From the NCBI GenBank assembly GCA_016710935.1, contig JADJTY010000012.1:558001-622000 (forward strand): a stretch of DNA of 64,000 nucleotides. The letters are read 5' to 3'. Each line of letters begins with the position of its first letter. Within the stretch, counting starts at the first letter, position 1. This DNA is from Chitinophagaceae bacterium (lineage in GTDB: Bacteria; Bacteroidota; Bacteroidia; Chitinophagales; Chitinophagaceae). Under the pieces are notes generated by a model. That model saw only the letters and a program-made list of their open reading frames with translations, searched no databases and was not told the origin of the DNA. The translations under genes were made by a program, and so were the position numbers. This document shows, one piece after another, positions 9,318 to 18,989 of the stretch.

Positions 9318-9806
9318 ATGAAGACTTTATTTTCAATTGTAGCCCTGCTAATATTTACAGGATCTGTTTTTGCACAAAATGGGGAAGATTACGATGAATT
9401 AATGCGTAAATCGCGCCGGGCCAGAACAACCAGTACTATTTTTGTGGCTACCGGGCCGGTTATTGCAGCCGGTGGTATTGGTACATTAATTTATGGCTTG
9501 TTACAAAATGAACTGGCCGAATCAGAACCGCTTTTTGATGCAAATGGTAATTATGTTGGAGATGCGGCACCAAGAAAATACACAACGGAAATTGTTGTAG
9601 GAGCAGCGGGCGCATTAACAGGAATAGCACTTGCATTAACCAGTATTCATTTTTCCAACAAGGCAAGCGATTTAAAGCGTGAAGCCAGGAGGATAAAACT
9701 AAAAACATCAACTGAGCGGATATCGATCCCAGGCCTTCAAAACGGGCTGGCTAATAACAGGGCCCGGCAATTTAAAGTGTCGCTGATAGTTCCCCTGGGA
9801 AGATAA
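9318..9806 (+). CDS. Exported protein with two hydrophobic segments, unknown function
   Basis: 162 residues, family not recognised. The signal peptide ends near GSVFAQNG. Two glycine/alanine-rich hydrophobic stretches (~43-62 and ~91-112) flank an acidic loop. A basic helix (KASDLKREARRIKLK) follows, and the protein ends in VSLIVPLGR, which could be a last barrel-type strand. A TACCTTTA box at 9284-9291 may be its -7 element. It is monocistronic. Confidence 0.65.
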   Translation: MKTLFSIVALLIFTGSVFAQNGEDYDELMRKSRRARTTSTIFVATGPVIAAGGIGTLIYGLLQNELAESEPLFDANGNYVGDAAPRKYTTEIVVGAAGALTGIALALTSIHFSNKASDLKREARRIKLKTSTERISIPGLQNGLANNRARQFKVSLIVPLGR

Positions 9807-9818
9807 TTACCCCCAATT

Positions 9819-9853
9819 AAAAACCGTCCCTACACAATGTAGGGACGGTTTTT
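9819..9853. terminator. Bidirectional terminator, copy 1 of a repeated sequence
   Basis: A 16-bp stem (core ACCGTCCCTACA) with a 3-nt CAA loop, flanked by A and T runs, lies between convergent genes. The same stem, loop and part of the flank (TACCCCCAAT) occur at 21921-21955. Confidence 0.9.
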
Positions 9854-9877
9854 TATTGCAATAAAGTTAAAAACAAA

Positions 9878-12800
9878 TCACATATTTCTCCTGTATTGTC
9901 CGCCAACTGAATACAATGCATTCGTGATCTGACCCAGAGAACAGTATTTAACCGTTTCCATCAGTTCAGCAAAAAGGTTTTCGTTATTAACTGCTGCCTG
10001 TTGCAACTGTTTAAGCATAGCGGCACTTTTAGCTTCATGTCGCTTGTGAAAAGCGTGCAGGGTATTTATCTGAAATTCTTTTTCTTCTGTAGTAGAGCGA
10101 ATTACTTCGGTTGGCAAAATGGTGGGACTTCCATTTTTATTTAAGAACGTGTTTACACCAACGATGGGATACTCACCGGTATGCTTTAAGGTTTCGTAGT
10201 ACAAACTTTCTTCCTGAATTTTATTGCGTTGGTACATGCGTTCCATGGCGCCCAGCACACCGCCACGCTCAGTCAGCCGATGAAACTCGGCCATCACGGC
10301 TTCTTCTACAATATCTGTAAGTTCTTCAATTAAAAATGCGCCCTGGTTGGGGTTTTCATTTTTAGCGGTACCCAGTTCCCTGTTGATGATAAGCTGAATG
10401 GCCATTGCCCTGCGAACACTTTCTTCGGTTGGTGTTGTAATAGCCTCATCGTATGCATTGGTATGTAGAGAATTGCAGTTATCGTAAATAGCATACAAAG
10501 CCTGTAATGTGGTGCGAATATCATTAAAATCAATTTCCTGTGCATGCAAACTGCGGCCGGATGTTTGAATATGGTATTTTAACTTTTGGCTTCGGTCGTT
10601 GGCCTTGTATTTATTCTTCATAGCCTTCGCCCAGATCCTCCTGGCTACTCTGCCTATCACACTATATTCAGGATCCATACCATTGCTGAAAAAGAAAGAT
10701 AGGTTTGGAGCAAAGTCATCAATGTTCATTCCACGGCTTAAGTAGTACTCTACATAAGTAAACCCGTTTGATAAAGTAAATGCCAGTTGAGTAATGGGAT
10801 TAGCACCTGCTTCTGCAATATGATAACCGCTGATGCTTACACTATAAAAATTCTGCACTTTGTTGGTAATAAAATACTCCTGCACATCACCCATCAGCTT
10901 TAATGCAAATTCGGTAGAGAAGATGCAGGTGTTTTGTGCCTGGTCTTCTTTTAAAATATCGGCTTGTACTGTACCACGAACAGTTGATAATGCTTTTGAT
11001 TTTATTTCTTCGTAAACTTCTTTAGGTAAGACATCCTGTCCGCTTAAACCCAAAAGGCGCAAACCTAAACCATCATTTCCCTGTGGTAATGCTCCAGCCA
11101 ATTCTCCTTTTACCGGAACAATTTCTTTACCATCTACACCAACATATTTTGGAAGACCGTCGACACTATATAATGCTTCTATCTTTTTATTTACTTCATC
11201 CTTCAGGTTATTTTCAACAATATATTTTTCGCACTGCTGATCAATGGCTGCATTCATAAAAAATGCAAGCAGCATAGGTGCCGGGCCATTGATTGTCATG
11301 CTTACAGATGTTTTGGGATCGCAGAGATCAAAACCACTGTATAATTTTTTTGCATCATCAACCGAGGCGATGCTGACACCGCTGTTGCCAACCTTACCAT
11401 AAATATCGGGGCGGTGATCGGGGTCTTCACCATATAAGGTAACACTGTCAAACGCAGTACGGAGGCGTGTTGCAGGCGGGCCGAGACTAACATAATGAAA
11501 CCTTCGGTTTGTTCTTTCGGGGCCGCCTTCACCGGCAAACATGCGTGTAGGGTCTTCACCTTCACGCTTTAAAGGAAACACACCTGCGGTGAATGGAAAT
11601 TCGCCCGGCACATTTTCCTGCAACTGCCATTTTAAAATATCGCCCCAGTCTTTATATTTTGGTAAAATGACTTTTGAAAGTACCGTACCTGATAAACTCT
11701 TATAAGTAAGCGGTTGCTTAATTACTTTATCTCTTACTTTAAATTCGTAAAATTCTTTTTTGTAGCGCTCTAAAACTTCGTGCCAGGATTGAATGAGTTT
11801 TTTACATTCGGGATGTAATTGCTCTTCCAAAGAATTTTTTATTTTAATTAATTCTTCCTTAACAACCGCTGACAGGGCTGAAGCCGCTGTCAGGGTTCCG
11901 TCAAGTTGATACAGTTTTGTTGTAATGGTTGATTGCTCAATAACCCAACTATCATAAGCAGCAATGGTTTCGGCAATCTCTGCCAGGTACCTTACCCTTT
12001 TAGGTGGAATGATAGTTGACTGGCTGAACGTATCTTTTGTATGTGCATGGTGTGTAATCTCACCCGAAAAACGTACCTCACATTTTTCAGCAATTTTTTC
12101 CATCAGCCTTTCAAACAATTCATTTACACCTGTATCGTTAAACTGTGCTGCAATAGTACCAATGATGGGCAGTTCTTCATCTGTTGCACTCCATAACCCA
12201 TGATTGCGTTTGTATTGCTTGCGTACATCATGCAAGGCATCCAATGCGCCTGCCTTATCAAATTTATTTACACAAACCACATCGGCATAATCAAGCATAT
12301 TTATTTTTTCCAGTTGCGATGCTGCACCGTATTCAGGCGTCATCACATACATACTTACATCTACATAATCCAAAATGGATGCATCACTTTGGCCAACACC
12401 GGCACTTTCTAAAATAATGAAATCGTAGTTAGCTGCTTTACAGATGTCAATGGCTTCCTGCACATATTCACTTAATGCTTTATCACTTTCTCTTGTTGCC
12501 AGGCTACGCATGTAAGCACGTGGAGAAGAGATGGAATTCATTCGGATACGGTCTCCCAGTAAGGCCCCACCGGTTTTCTTTTTGGAAGGATCAACAGAAA
12601 TAACGGCAATGGTTTTATCAGTATAAGCATTTAAAAAGCGACGAACAATTTCATCTGTTACACTACTCTTTCCTGCACCCCCTGTTCCGGTAATTCCTAA
12701 TACGGGAATCTTTACGGCCCCCTCTAATGAACTTCGTTCGTTCCCTTTATCGGGAACCCCCACGGGGGAGACTTTAGAGCCTGAAATTTGTTGCCACTTT

Positions 12801-13750
12801 TCTTTTATGCTATTGGTAACAGCATCAATATTGTGCAGTACCTCATTATTGGTAAATCTTATGACAGTAAAACCCAAATCGTTTAATCTTTGAGTTCGTT
12901 GCTTATCATTCTCTTTATTTTCGGGGAGTTGATGAATTGAACCATCTACTTCTACAATCAATTTGTTCTCCAATGAAATAAAATCGGCAATATATTTATC
13001 AATAATATGCTGTCTTCTGAATTTTATTCCATTAAGTTGCTTGTCTCTTAAATATTGCCACAGTGCATTTTCCGCCTCCGTTGGCTTACTCTTGTTTTGT
13101 AAAACAAATTCCTTTAATAATTTATAATAAAGCTTGTCAGAAGTTTCAAAATATTCATGAGCTGTTTTATTATTAAACAAATGCCAATAATCTTCGCCAT
13201 TTTCAGCCATTGTAATAGCACGGGCAATTTTTTTTACATCCTTCCACTCTCCCAAAGCATAAGAACCATTACCGTTAGCAGAGTGTGAAGTCTCCCCTGT
13301 GGGGGGAGATTTAGAGGGGGCCTGGGGGGTGTCGCATTGATGCACCACATCTTCAATCATCCCTTCCAAACCCATATGTCTTCCATCGTCCGGGCTATAA
13401 ATCCTGGTTATTCCATAATTGTGCAATTCTTCAATTTCACTGGGTAAGATTGTTCCGCCGCCGCCGCCAAATATTTTTATATGTCCGCAGCCATTTTCAT
13501 TCAGCAGGTCTTTCATGTATTTAAAAAACTCCACATGGCCGCCCTGGTAGCTGGTAATGGCAATGCCCTGCACATCTTCTTCAATGGCACATTCCACAAT
13601 TTCGGCCACGCTGCGGTTGTGGCCCAGGTGAATAATTTCGGCACCCTTGCTCTGCATGATGCGGCGCATAATATTAATGGCTGCATCATGTCCGTCAAAT
13701 AAGGCGGCGGCTGTTACAATGCGTACTTTATTCTGAAGTGTAAATGACAT
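9878..13750 (-). CDS. icmF: Fused isobutyryl-CoA mutase IcmF with an inserted DUF559 domain
   Basis: 1290 residues. IcmF fuses a B12-binding domain (~1-140; DGHDAA with His21 as the likely cobalt ligand, then SYQGGH and the glycine run near 98), a MeaI-type GTPase chaperone (Walker [13 protein letters not shown] at 352-363, later NKFDKAG), and the acyl-CoA mutase core (~600-1290; [19 protein letters not shown]). It interconverts isobutyryl-CoA and n-butyryl-CoA, or related substrates. Residues ~144-345 are foreign: a DUF559/Vsr-like nuclease bounded by inverted repeats, as described in the mobile-element entry. Without them the length is ~1087, near the usual size of IcmF. The frame is continuous, so a chimeric protein is predicted. 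Whether it folds and works is untested. It is monocistronic with a terminator beyond its 3' end. Confidence 0.93.
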   Translation of the reverse strand: MSFTLQNKVRIVTAAALFDGHDAAINIMRRIMQSKGAEIIHLGHNRSVAEIVECAIEEDVQGIAITSYQGGHVEFFKYMKDLLNENGCGHIKIFGGGGGTILPSEIEELHNYGITRIYSPDDGRHMGLEGMIEDVVHQCDTPQAPSKSPPTGETSHSANGNGSYALGEWKDVKKIARAITMAENGEDYWHLFNNKTAHEYFETSDKLYYKLLKEFVLQNKSKPTEAENALWQYLRDKQLNGIKFRRQHIIDKYIADFISLENKLIVEVDGSIHQLPENKENDKQRTQRLNDLGFTVIRFTNNEVLHNIDAVTNSIKEKWQQISGSKVSPVGVPDKGNERSSLEGAVKIPVLGITGTGGAGKSSVTDEIVRRFLNAYTDKTIAVISVDPSKKKTGGALLGDRIRMNSISSPRAYMRSLATRESDKALSEYVQEAIDICKAANYDFIILESAGVGQSDASILDYVDVSMYVMTPEYGAASQLEKINMLDYADVVCVNKFDKAGALDALHDVRKQYKRNHGLWSATDEELPIIGTIAAQFNDTGVNELFERLMEKIAEKCEVRFSGEITHHAHTKDTFSQSTIIPPKRVRYLAEIAETIAAYDSWVIEQSTITTKLYQLDGTLTAASALSAVVKEELIKIKNSLEEQLHPECKKLIQSWHEVLERYKKEFYEFKVRDKVIKQPLTYKSLSGTVLSKVILPKYKDWGDILKWQLQENVPGEFPFTAGVFPLKREGEDPTRMFAGEGGPERTNRRFHYVSLGPPATRLRTAFDSVTLYGEDPDHRPDIYGKVGNSGVSIASVDDAKKLYSGFDLCDPKTSVSMTINGPAPMLLAFFMNAAIDQQCEKYIVENNLKDEVNKKIEALYSVDGLPKYVGVDGKEIVPVKGELAGALPQGNDGLGLRLLGLSGQDVLPKEVYEEIKSKALSTVRGTVQADILKEDQAQNTCIFSTEFALKLMGDVQEYFITNKVQNFYSVSISGYHIAEAGANPITQLAFTLSNGFTYVEYYLSRGMNIDDFAPNLSFFFSNGMDPEYSVIGRVARRIWAKAMKNKYKANDRSQKLKYHIQTSGRSLHAQEIDFNDIRTTLQALYAIYDNCNSLHTNAYDEAITTPTEESVRRAMAIQLIINRELGTAKNENPNQGAFLIEELTDIVEEAVMAEFHRLTERGGVLGAMERMYQRNKIQEESLYYETLKHTGEYPIVGVNTFLNKNGSPTILPTEVIRSTTEEKEFQINTLHAFHKRHEAKSAAMLKQLQQAAVNNENLFAELMETVKYCSLGQITNALYSVGGQYRRNM
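12716..13322 (-). mobile_element. In-frame DUF559 nuclease element with terminal inverted repeats
   Basis: Both ends carry GGCCCCCTCTAA as a perfect 12-bp inverted repeat (12716-12727 and 13311-13322). Inside these lies a second inverted repeat that matches at 17 of 18 positions (12757-12774 and 13288-13305). The left end has a longer spacer between the two than the right (29 nt against 5). The interior encodes a DUF559 domain at protein residues ~215-320: [45 protein letters not shown]. The PD-(D/E)XK-like residues D256, E267 and D269 and nearby H273 are all present. An internal ATG at 13210 could start a stand-alone nuclease. No target duplication is visible. Calling it mobile is inference from the repeats and the position. 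Confidence 0.8.
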
Positions 13751-13817
13751 AATAGATCAGTAGTTAATTTTTAGGGCTCAGCCCAATAGCAAAAAGTAAT
13801 ACAATCGAATTGTAAAA

Positions 13818-14684
13818 TTACTGATTAAAGACTGGAAAAGAATAACTGAAATGTAAGCTTATGGTTTGTTTTTTACTGAATATCGATCCCATATCAACCC
13901 AGCTACCTATTGAAAAATTAAATTTTCGGTAATCAACATAATTCCTTGCCATTAAAAAAGATAGACCCCCCTGAACCTCAAAGCGTAAACCCGGCAGATT
14001 TTTAAACCCAAAACTGGTTACCGAAGCGGGTTCAAAAAACCATTTTGCCCTCCCGGTTAAATCATCCAGGTAATAATCGCTCAGCTGATTTGCTGTATAG
14101 TTGGTTTTTATTTTACTGTAGGTGATTCCGCTGAATCTTACAGAAACGGATGTAGTAAAGCTTCCCTTGCTTTTAAAAAGTACAGCAGGCTGCAGATAAA
14201 TTTTAGTAATGTTTGCCTGGTGAAAATAATTCCCGGTTTTATCATTATCTGTAAAACTAAACTTGCCCAATCCGGCACCTGCAAACACCTGGAAAAAAGT
14301 ATTCTTTTTATCATTTACCGGCAGGTAATAACCCAACCCTATTTCGGTAAGGTTTCTTTTATATTGTAAAGTTGTACTGTCGGGGCCACCTTCAGTTTTT
14401 TCCCACCGGTAAGCATGGTTGGCTTGTATGGCAAAATTATTGGTGATAGCAACAGCACCCTGCAGATCGTACCCACGGCTGCGGTTATCTATCTTAAATC
14501 CATCCTTTGTTTCCTGGCCCACCGCATTGGTTGAGTAAGCAGCACCCATTTTGCTGTCGCCTTTTTTGGTAAGCACAGGCACATTGTGTGCCGATGGGCT
14601 GTAAATATACCTGGGTGTGTTGCAGGATGCAGCAATTATTGTGATAGAGATAAAAATAACAATGGGTAACAGGTTCTTTTTCAT
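13818..14684 (-). CDS. Lipoprotein with outer-membrane beta-barrel-like domain
   Basis: 288 residues. The lipoprotein signal has lipobox AASC (Cys ~21). The rest alternates aromatic-ended beta strands (NNFAIQANHAYRW, TEIGLGYYLPV, FFQVFAGAGLGKFSF) and ends QTISLHFSYSFPVFNQ, typical of an 8-12-strand outer membrane barrel. No specific family was recognised. It lies downstream of the cytochrome operon on the same strand but past a terminator, so it is probably transcribed separately. Confidence 0.7.
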   Translation of the reverse strand: MKKNLLPIVIFISITIIAASCNTPRYIYSPSAHNVPVLTKKGDSKMGAAYSTNAVGQETKDGFKIDNRSRGYDLQGAVAITNNFAIQANHAYRWEKTEGGPDSTTLQYKRNLTEIGLGYYLPVNDKKNTFFQVFAGAGLGKFSFTDNDKTGNYFHQANITKIYLQPAVLFKSKGSFTTSVSVRFSGITYSKIKTNYTANQLSDYYLDDLTGRAKWFFEPASVTSFGFKNLPGLRFEVQGGLSFLMARNYVDYRKFNFSIGSWVDMGSIFSKKQTISLHFSYSFPVFNQ

Positions 14685-14763
14685 TTTTAGATTTCTTTAA
14701 AACAAGATATAGTTAAGTTACAGATTTTTTCAGCATCAAATTTGCTGCATATGGGGCAAACAA

Positions 14764-14800
14764 AAAAGTTCAACTGCATTCAGCAGCTGAACTTTTTTTT
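14764..14800 (-). terminator. Terminator of the cytochrome/NrfD operon
   Basis: A stem of 13 pairs with one A-C mismatch (AAAAGTTCA plus CTGC against GCAG plus TGAACTTTT) and a 5-nt loop. On the minus strand a T run follows. It lies ~30 bp past the cytochrome c stop codon. Confidence 0.8.
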
Positions 14801-14828
14801 AGCAATCAATCATTAAAATGTACCGGCC

Positions 14829-15233
14829 CTATTTAAATGTTCTCATATAATTTACCACAGCCCACATGTCATTGGCGTCGGGTATTTTTGTTTTATAAGA
14901 TGGCATATCTTTTCTTCCCGTTTTGGTTTTGTAAAATAATGCTCCGTCTGTTTGTGACTGGAAAGAAGCTTTGCTAAAATCTCCGCTCTCGGTATCAAGC
15001 TGTGCAGCTTTAGGACCATCACCTTTACCTTTAGTACCATGGCATGATTTGCAATGTGTATTGTACAGGGTTTTTCCGGTGGCTAAAGATGCTGCATCAC
15101 CTTTGATCGGGTTCACTTTATTTTTATCTGCATCAGGAACTTTCCATTCTGTTTGATTTGATGTTTTTGGAACAAAAGCAAGCATAGCCATTACAAATAA
15201 GCCTGCCAGAACTACCGAAATTTTCTTTTTCAT
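14829..15233 (-). CDS. Monoheme class I cytochrome c
   Basis: 134 residues. A signal peptide or N-terminal anchor (VVLAGLFVMAMLAFV) is followed by a class I cytochrome c domain: heme site CKSCH near residue 61, a GKGDGPK loop, axial methionine likely in KDMPSY near 109, and the final helix DMWAVVNYMRTF. It is an exported electron carrier. It is the last gene of the minus-strand NrfD/FeS operon, 61 bp after the preceding gene, and is the natural electron exit or entry point for that complex. Confidence 0.9.
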   Translation of the reverse strand: MKKKISVVLAGLFVMAMLAFVPKTSNQTEWKVPDADKNKVNPIKGDAASLATGKTLYNTHCKSCHGTKGKGDGPKAAQLDTESGDFSKASFQSQTDGALFYKTKTGRKDMPSYKTKIPDANDMWAVVNYMRTFK

Positions 15234-15294
15234 GTTTCTTGTTTTATTGGTTTAAGTTTGATATAAAGTTAAGAATATCTTTTTAATAACTGCG

Positions 15295-16236
15295 TTAAGC
15301 GCTCGTTACTGTTTCTGCAGGGTGCGGCTCTTCTTTCCGGAGCCTGAATAGCTGGTAAACAATAACAATAAAGTGCCCCCAAACAACAACCATCATTACA
15401 ATAAAGGTAACCAGCATCCATATGGGCGGGTGAGCACTCCATAAAGCCCTGGGCTGTTTTTCCAAACTGGCTGAAACAGGCAGTCCCCATGGTTGTGTAA
15501 CACTGGCTTCCAGATTGCCAAAGGTTTCATTTTCATCAATTTTCGCCATCAAAATTATATTGCCTTTATCATCTCCGGGCAGGTTGCCGGGTATCTCTAC
15601 GGTCACTTCTCCATTTTCATCCGTAGTGCCTTCTCCAATTTTTAATGCACTAAAGTAGCGTTTGACAAAAATGCCGATGGTTACGTCTTTGATCGCTGAA
15701 TCCATGCCTGTATTAGGAGTAATAAACTTTACTTTAACAGTTAGCAAAGAATCTTCTTTAACAGGAGTTATTTGCAGCAGGCCTCTTTTTACTGTCACTT
15801 CCCCATCGGCTGATTCCATCTGTTTATTTCCTGCAAAGGAAGCTTTAAAGAGCAGACTGCCTGCTTTTATATCCGTTAAGATTTCTTTTTTTACAGTAAG
15901 CACTGCTTTACCATTTTTATCTGTTATCACAAAACCCAGCTCTTTTTCAGCAGTATCACTTACCAGGAAAAAGGTAACTTTTAAAAGCGGCAATTTTATA
16001 GACGATCCTTTTACTTTAGCCCGCATGGCTGCTTTTAAATCAATGGTGCTGTCAGATTTCTGCACAATTATAAAATCAAGCGCAGGAGATATTAAAGCAT
16101 CTTCTTCTTTGGTATCCGCTTCCTTAGCAGCTGTACTGTCTGTTTGTGCAAACAGGGTTACCGGAGTACATAACAGCATCAGCATAGCATACTTCAGTAT
16201 ATGCCTGATGCTGTTTTTTATAAGTTCTTGTTTCAT
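15295..16236 (-). CDS. Periplasmic protein with C-terminal membrane anchor, NrfD operon
   Basis: 313 residues from ATG 16236, where the signal peptide MKQELIKNSIRHILKY to TLFAQ begins; upstream in-frame ATGs would overlap the nrfD-like gene. The periplasmic part (~40-260) looks like two or three immunoglobulin-like beta domains (ITDKNGKAVLTVKKE, GTTDENGEVTVEIPG). A single membrane helix (WMLVTFIVMMVVVWGHFIVIV) and a short basic tail close the protein. The family was not recognised. Its place between NrfD and cytochrome c, with 10 bp to NrfD, argues for an accessory subunit of the same membrane complex. Confidence 0.72.
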   Translation of the reverse strand: MKQELIKNSIRHILKYAMLMLLCTPVTLFAQTDSTAAKEADTKEEDALISPALDFIIVQKSDSTIDLKAAMRAKVKGSSIKLPLLKVTFFLVSDTAEKELGFVITDKNGKAVLTVKKEILTDIKAGSLLFKASFAGNKQMESADGEVTVKRGLLQITPVKEDSLLTVKVKFITPNTGMDSAIKDVTIGIFVKRYFSALKIGEGTTDENGEVTVEIPGNLPGDDKGNIILMAKIDENETFGNLEASVTQPWGLPVSASLEKQPRALWSAHPPIWMLVTFIVMMVVVWGHFIVIVYQLFRLRKEEPHPAETVTSA

Positions 16237-16246
16237 AAAATATCTT

Positions 16247-17614
16247 TTAAGCTGGTTTAGTTTCATCTTTCTGTGTTGCTTCCGGGTGATGATGGTGATG
16301 AGGTTCATGCAGAAAATTAACTTCTTCCAAACCCGACACCGGCACCACTGTAACAAATTTAGAGATGAGTGTAAAGAATAAAAGAAACGATGCTATGCCT
16401 GCAATAGTAAGTGCCCATTCGGGCCAGGTAGCACTGTATTTTACAAATTCCATTCTTGTATCCTGCATGGGTAATGCGGGTGTTTCAAGTGTTGGTACAA
16501 TAATAAGGTAGCGTTTAACCCATAACGCTATAACCATTACAAATGCACTCAGGGTTATCCAGAGTGGTTTTCTTGTAGCCGGTATTGCTACGATCAATAC
16601 CGGAATAACGATACCAGCAAGATTGGCAAATAATGTCCATCCGCCATATTCATGAAAACTAAAGAGTTTATTAATTACTTCATTATCCCATTTGGCAGAT
16701 CCAAACCAACCAGTAAAATATTCTGAAAAAGTAAAGTAACCATACCCGGCACCAAGCACCATCATACCATAACCCAGGTAAGAGAAATGTTTATCGGTAA
16801 AATAATGCTCCAGTTTATACATCTTTCTGTATACCCACATGGATACAATCAATACTCCACATCCTGAATACAAAGCACCTAAAACGAAATAAGGACCAAA
16901 GATCGTACTGTGCCAGCCCGGCCTTAGTGTCATTCCAAATATCCAGGAAAGAATGGATGCTACAATGATTGATAAGGGTACCATGATGATGGCAAGCAGG
17001 TTTTGCGAAATGATCAGATGCCTTTTTTGACTGGCTGCTCCACGGTAACCAATAGCTAAAATTTTATACAGTTTTTGTCTCCAGGCCGGGATATTCATTT
17101 TGGCATCGCGGTAAACGGCAAAATCCTTGATCAGGGCCAGGTAGAGAAATAATACACTGCCCGCAAAAAAAGTAAGTACGGCCATTACATCCCAGGTCAT
17201 GGGAGATTGAATACGGGGATAAATAAAGAGGTGATGCAACCTGTCGAAACGGCCAACACATAATAATATGAATATAGGACCCACAATTACAGAAATGAGT
17301 GTCATCATCTGCGCCAGCCGCACAATGGGTTTACCCCAGGGAACTTTAAGCAGGTGTAATACCCCGCCAATGATAGCACCGGCATAACTTAAACCTATAA
17401 AAAAGATAAAGTTTACGATAAAAAGCCCCCACACAACATTATCTCTCATCCCTGTTACACCATGGCCTTTGGCAATCTGCAGGTACAAAGCATACAGGCC
17501 GATCATGATCAATATTAAAAAGAATACACTCCAGATCATATTTTTTTTTCCAAACTTTTCGATATTGGGACGTTGGTAGTTGAAAACTTCCTGCTGGTAA
17601 GTATTGAGTTCCAT
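16247..17614 (-). CDS. NrfD/PsrC-type quinone-interacting membrane subunit
   Basis: 455 residues with about ten hydrophobic helices, matching the NrfD (polysulfide reductase membrane subunit) family. The usual pattern of helix pairs is seen, including GLFIVNFIFFIGLSYAGAI and GPYFVLGALYSGCGVLIVS. These subunits exchange electrons between the quinone pool and a periplasmic iron-sulfur partner. The C-terminus carries a run of five histidines (EPHHHHHPEATQ), which is unusual and could bind metal. It lies 44 bp downstream of the 4Fe-4S gene. No molybdopterin subunit is nearby. Confidence 0.88.
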   Translation of the reverse strand: MELNTYQQEVFNYQRPNIEKFGKKNMIWSVFFLILIMIGLYALYLQIAKGHGVTGMRDNVVWGLFIVNFIFFIGLSYAGAIIGGVLHLLKVPWGKPIVRLAQMMTLISVIVGPIFILLCVGRFDRLHHLFIYPRIQSPMTWDVMAVLTFFAGSVLFLYLALIKDFAVYRDAKMNIPAWRQKLYKILAIGYRGAASQKRHLIISQNLLAIIMVPLSIIVASILSWIFGMTLRPGWHSTIFGPYFVLGALYSGCGVLIVSMWVYRKMYKLEHYFTDKHFSYLGYGMMVLGAGYGYFTFSEYFTGWFGSAKWDNEVINKLFSFHEYGGWTLFANLAGIVIPVLIVAIPATRKPLWITLSAFVMVIALWVKRYLIIVPTLETPALPMQDTRMEFVKYSATWPEWALTIAGIASFLLFFTLISKFVTVVPVSGLEEVNFLHEPHHHHHPEATQKDETKPA

Positions 17615-17658
17615 AAAAATTTTAAGCTTTAAAGTGATTGTAAAATCCTCTAACCGGA

Positions 17659-18624
17659 TTATTTTTTGTCTGCTTCCATTATATCTTTAAATCTAGCTTT
17701 AATGTCTTCAGGCAGGTCCTCATATCCACGCTCTACCGGAAACTGTCTTTCTTTTGGCGGCAGGTAATAAACCCTGGGCTTGGTTCCAAGTTCTTCCAGG
17801 AACCGGTAGCCGGCACGGTCTTTAATCAGCTGGGTGAAACTAAGCGTTTCCTCACCATTGGTAACTGTATCCTCATTTTCATCACCAAAATAAAAAACAC
17901 CGTTAGGGCAGGATTCTACACAAGGTGGTAATAGTCCTTCTCTTGCCCGGTCCGGACAGAAATCGCATTTTTCAACAGTACCAACCTTTGCCGGAACCCC
18001 TGTTTCTGCATTGTAACTAAGATTCATAACATCCAGTGGCATTTCCGGCTCATCCCAGTTAAAAACACGGGTTGAATAAGGACAGGCCGCCATACAGAAT
18101 TTACAACCAATGCAACGGTCATTATCTATCAGCACCAATCCATCCTGCCTTTTAAAGGTGGCATCAACGGGACATACTTTTACGCAGGGCGGATTATCGC
18201 AGTGAAAACACTGTTTAGGAAACCAGTAAGGCGCAGATTTCTCACTGTCTTTCATCAGTTTTACCGATAACCACTCTTTATCTGTAGGACGGTAATGATG
18301 TTTTTGGCAGGCAGTAATACATTTACGTAAATTCTTACAACGTGCCAGGTCAACCACCATCACAAATTTCTTTCCGGGAAGTCCCACCCTTTGTTCATGC
18401 TGTGATAAAACAGCCATATTGTCGTGATGATTAAGATAGGCCGAATCAATTTCAACAATTTCTCCATCGGGTGAAAGCAGTTTAATTTTTTCCGCAACTA
18501 CCGCTTGTTTTGAATTGCATGAGCAGGCCAGGCTGCCACAGGCAGCTGTTGCCACGGTAGCAATGGCTACATTTTTAATGAATCCCCGCCTGCCGTTGTC
18601 CTGTATATTTTCTTGTTCTTTCAT
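17659..18624 (-). CDS. Tat-exported 4Fe-4S dicluster protein (PsrB/HybA/DsrO-like)
   Basis: 321 residues. The Tat signal RRGFIK sits near residue 12 with a hydrophobic stretch and a Cys-containing end (LACSC). The iron-sulfur region (~95-240) has four cysteine groups: RCKNLRKCITAC, CFHCDNPPCVKVCP, CIGCKFCMAACPY and CDFCPDRAREGLLPPC to ESCP, enough for four [4Fe-4S] clusters. The first group has CX5CX3C spacing instead of the usual CX2CX2-3C. Residues ~47-62 carry KLLSPDGEIVEID, also seen in the upstream small protein. It is expected to pass electrons between NrfD and another periplasmic partner. Confidence 0.9.
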   Translation of the reverse strand: MKEQENIQDNGRRGFIKNVAIATVATAACGSLACSCNSKQAVVAEKIKLLSPDGEIVEIDSAYLNHHDNMAVLSQHEQRVGLPGKKFVMVVDLARCKNLRKCITACQKHHYRPTDKEWLSVKLMKDSEKSAPYWFPKQCFHCDNPPCVKVCPVDATFKRQDGLVLIDNDRCIGCKFCMAACPYSTRVFNWDEPEMPLDVMNLSYNAETGVPAKVGTVEKCDFCPDRAREGLLPPCVESCPNGVFYFGDENEDTVTNGEETLSFTQLIKDRAGYRFLEELGTKPRVYYLPPKERQFPVERGYEDLPEDIKARFKDIMEADKK

Positions 18625-18646
18625 AATTCAGTTGGTTTTGAAAAGA

Positions 18647-18874
18647 TCAACTATGATTTTCTTTGGAAGGATTTTGCATCCAGTCGTAAATCTCCTTGTT
18701 GGTAGATTTTTGCTTTTTTGATGCTGCTTCAAGCACCGCTTTATCAACCTCTACGAGTTTACCATCGGCCGTAAGCATTTTTACCATGCCTGGTGTTGCT
18801 GCTTTATTTTCTGCGGTAAACAGTGATAAAAACCAGCGGCGTGATTTATCTTCAGATTGTTTATTGTCTCCCAT
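18647..18874 (-). CDS. Small Tat-like protein, first gene of the NrfD operon
   Basis: 75 residues, family not recognised. The motif SRRWFLSLF near residue 11 looks like a Tat signal but no long hydrophobic stretch follows. KMLTADGKLVEVDKAVL at ~32-48 parallels KLLSPDGEIVEIDSAYL of the iron-sulfur protein encoded next, 22 bp downstream. The two proteins may share a small N-terminal module. The basic/acidic tail ends IYDWMQNPSK. A chaperone or assembly role for the complex is possible but unproven. Confidence 0.65.
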   Translation of the reverse strand: MGDNKQSEDKSRRWFLSLFTAENKAATPGMVKMLTADGKLVEVDKAVLEAASKKQKSTNKEIYDWMQNPSKENHS

Positions 18875-18989
18875 ATATTTTATGGTTTTTTCTTTACAAA
18901 AACCAGGTGCAATTTATACACAGCCCTCCTGCAATTTTATGACGCATGTTAAAGAACAGTATGACTATAATCATATGGAAATCGTGTTA

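Noticed and set aside
12716..13322. Intein in IcmF
   Set aside because: No Hint-domain motifs, no terminal Cys/Ser nucleophile or HN at the end, and the block has inverted-repeat DNA ends. The nuclease is of the DUF559 type, not LAGLIDADG or HNH.
15662..16381. Long plus-strand ORF antisense to the NrfD operon
   Set aside because: It lies opposite a gene with a clear signal peptide and membrane anchor, has no recognisable domain, and its composition fits a shadow frame.
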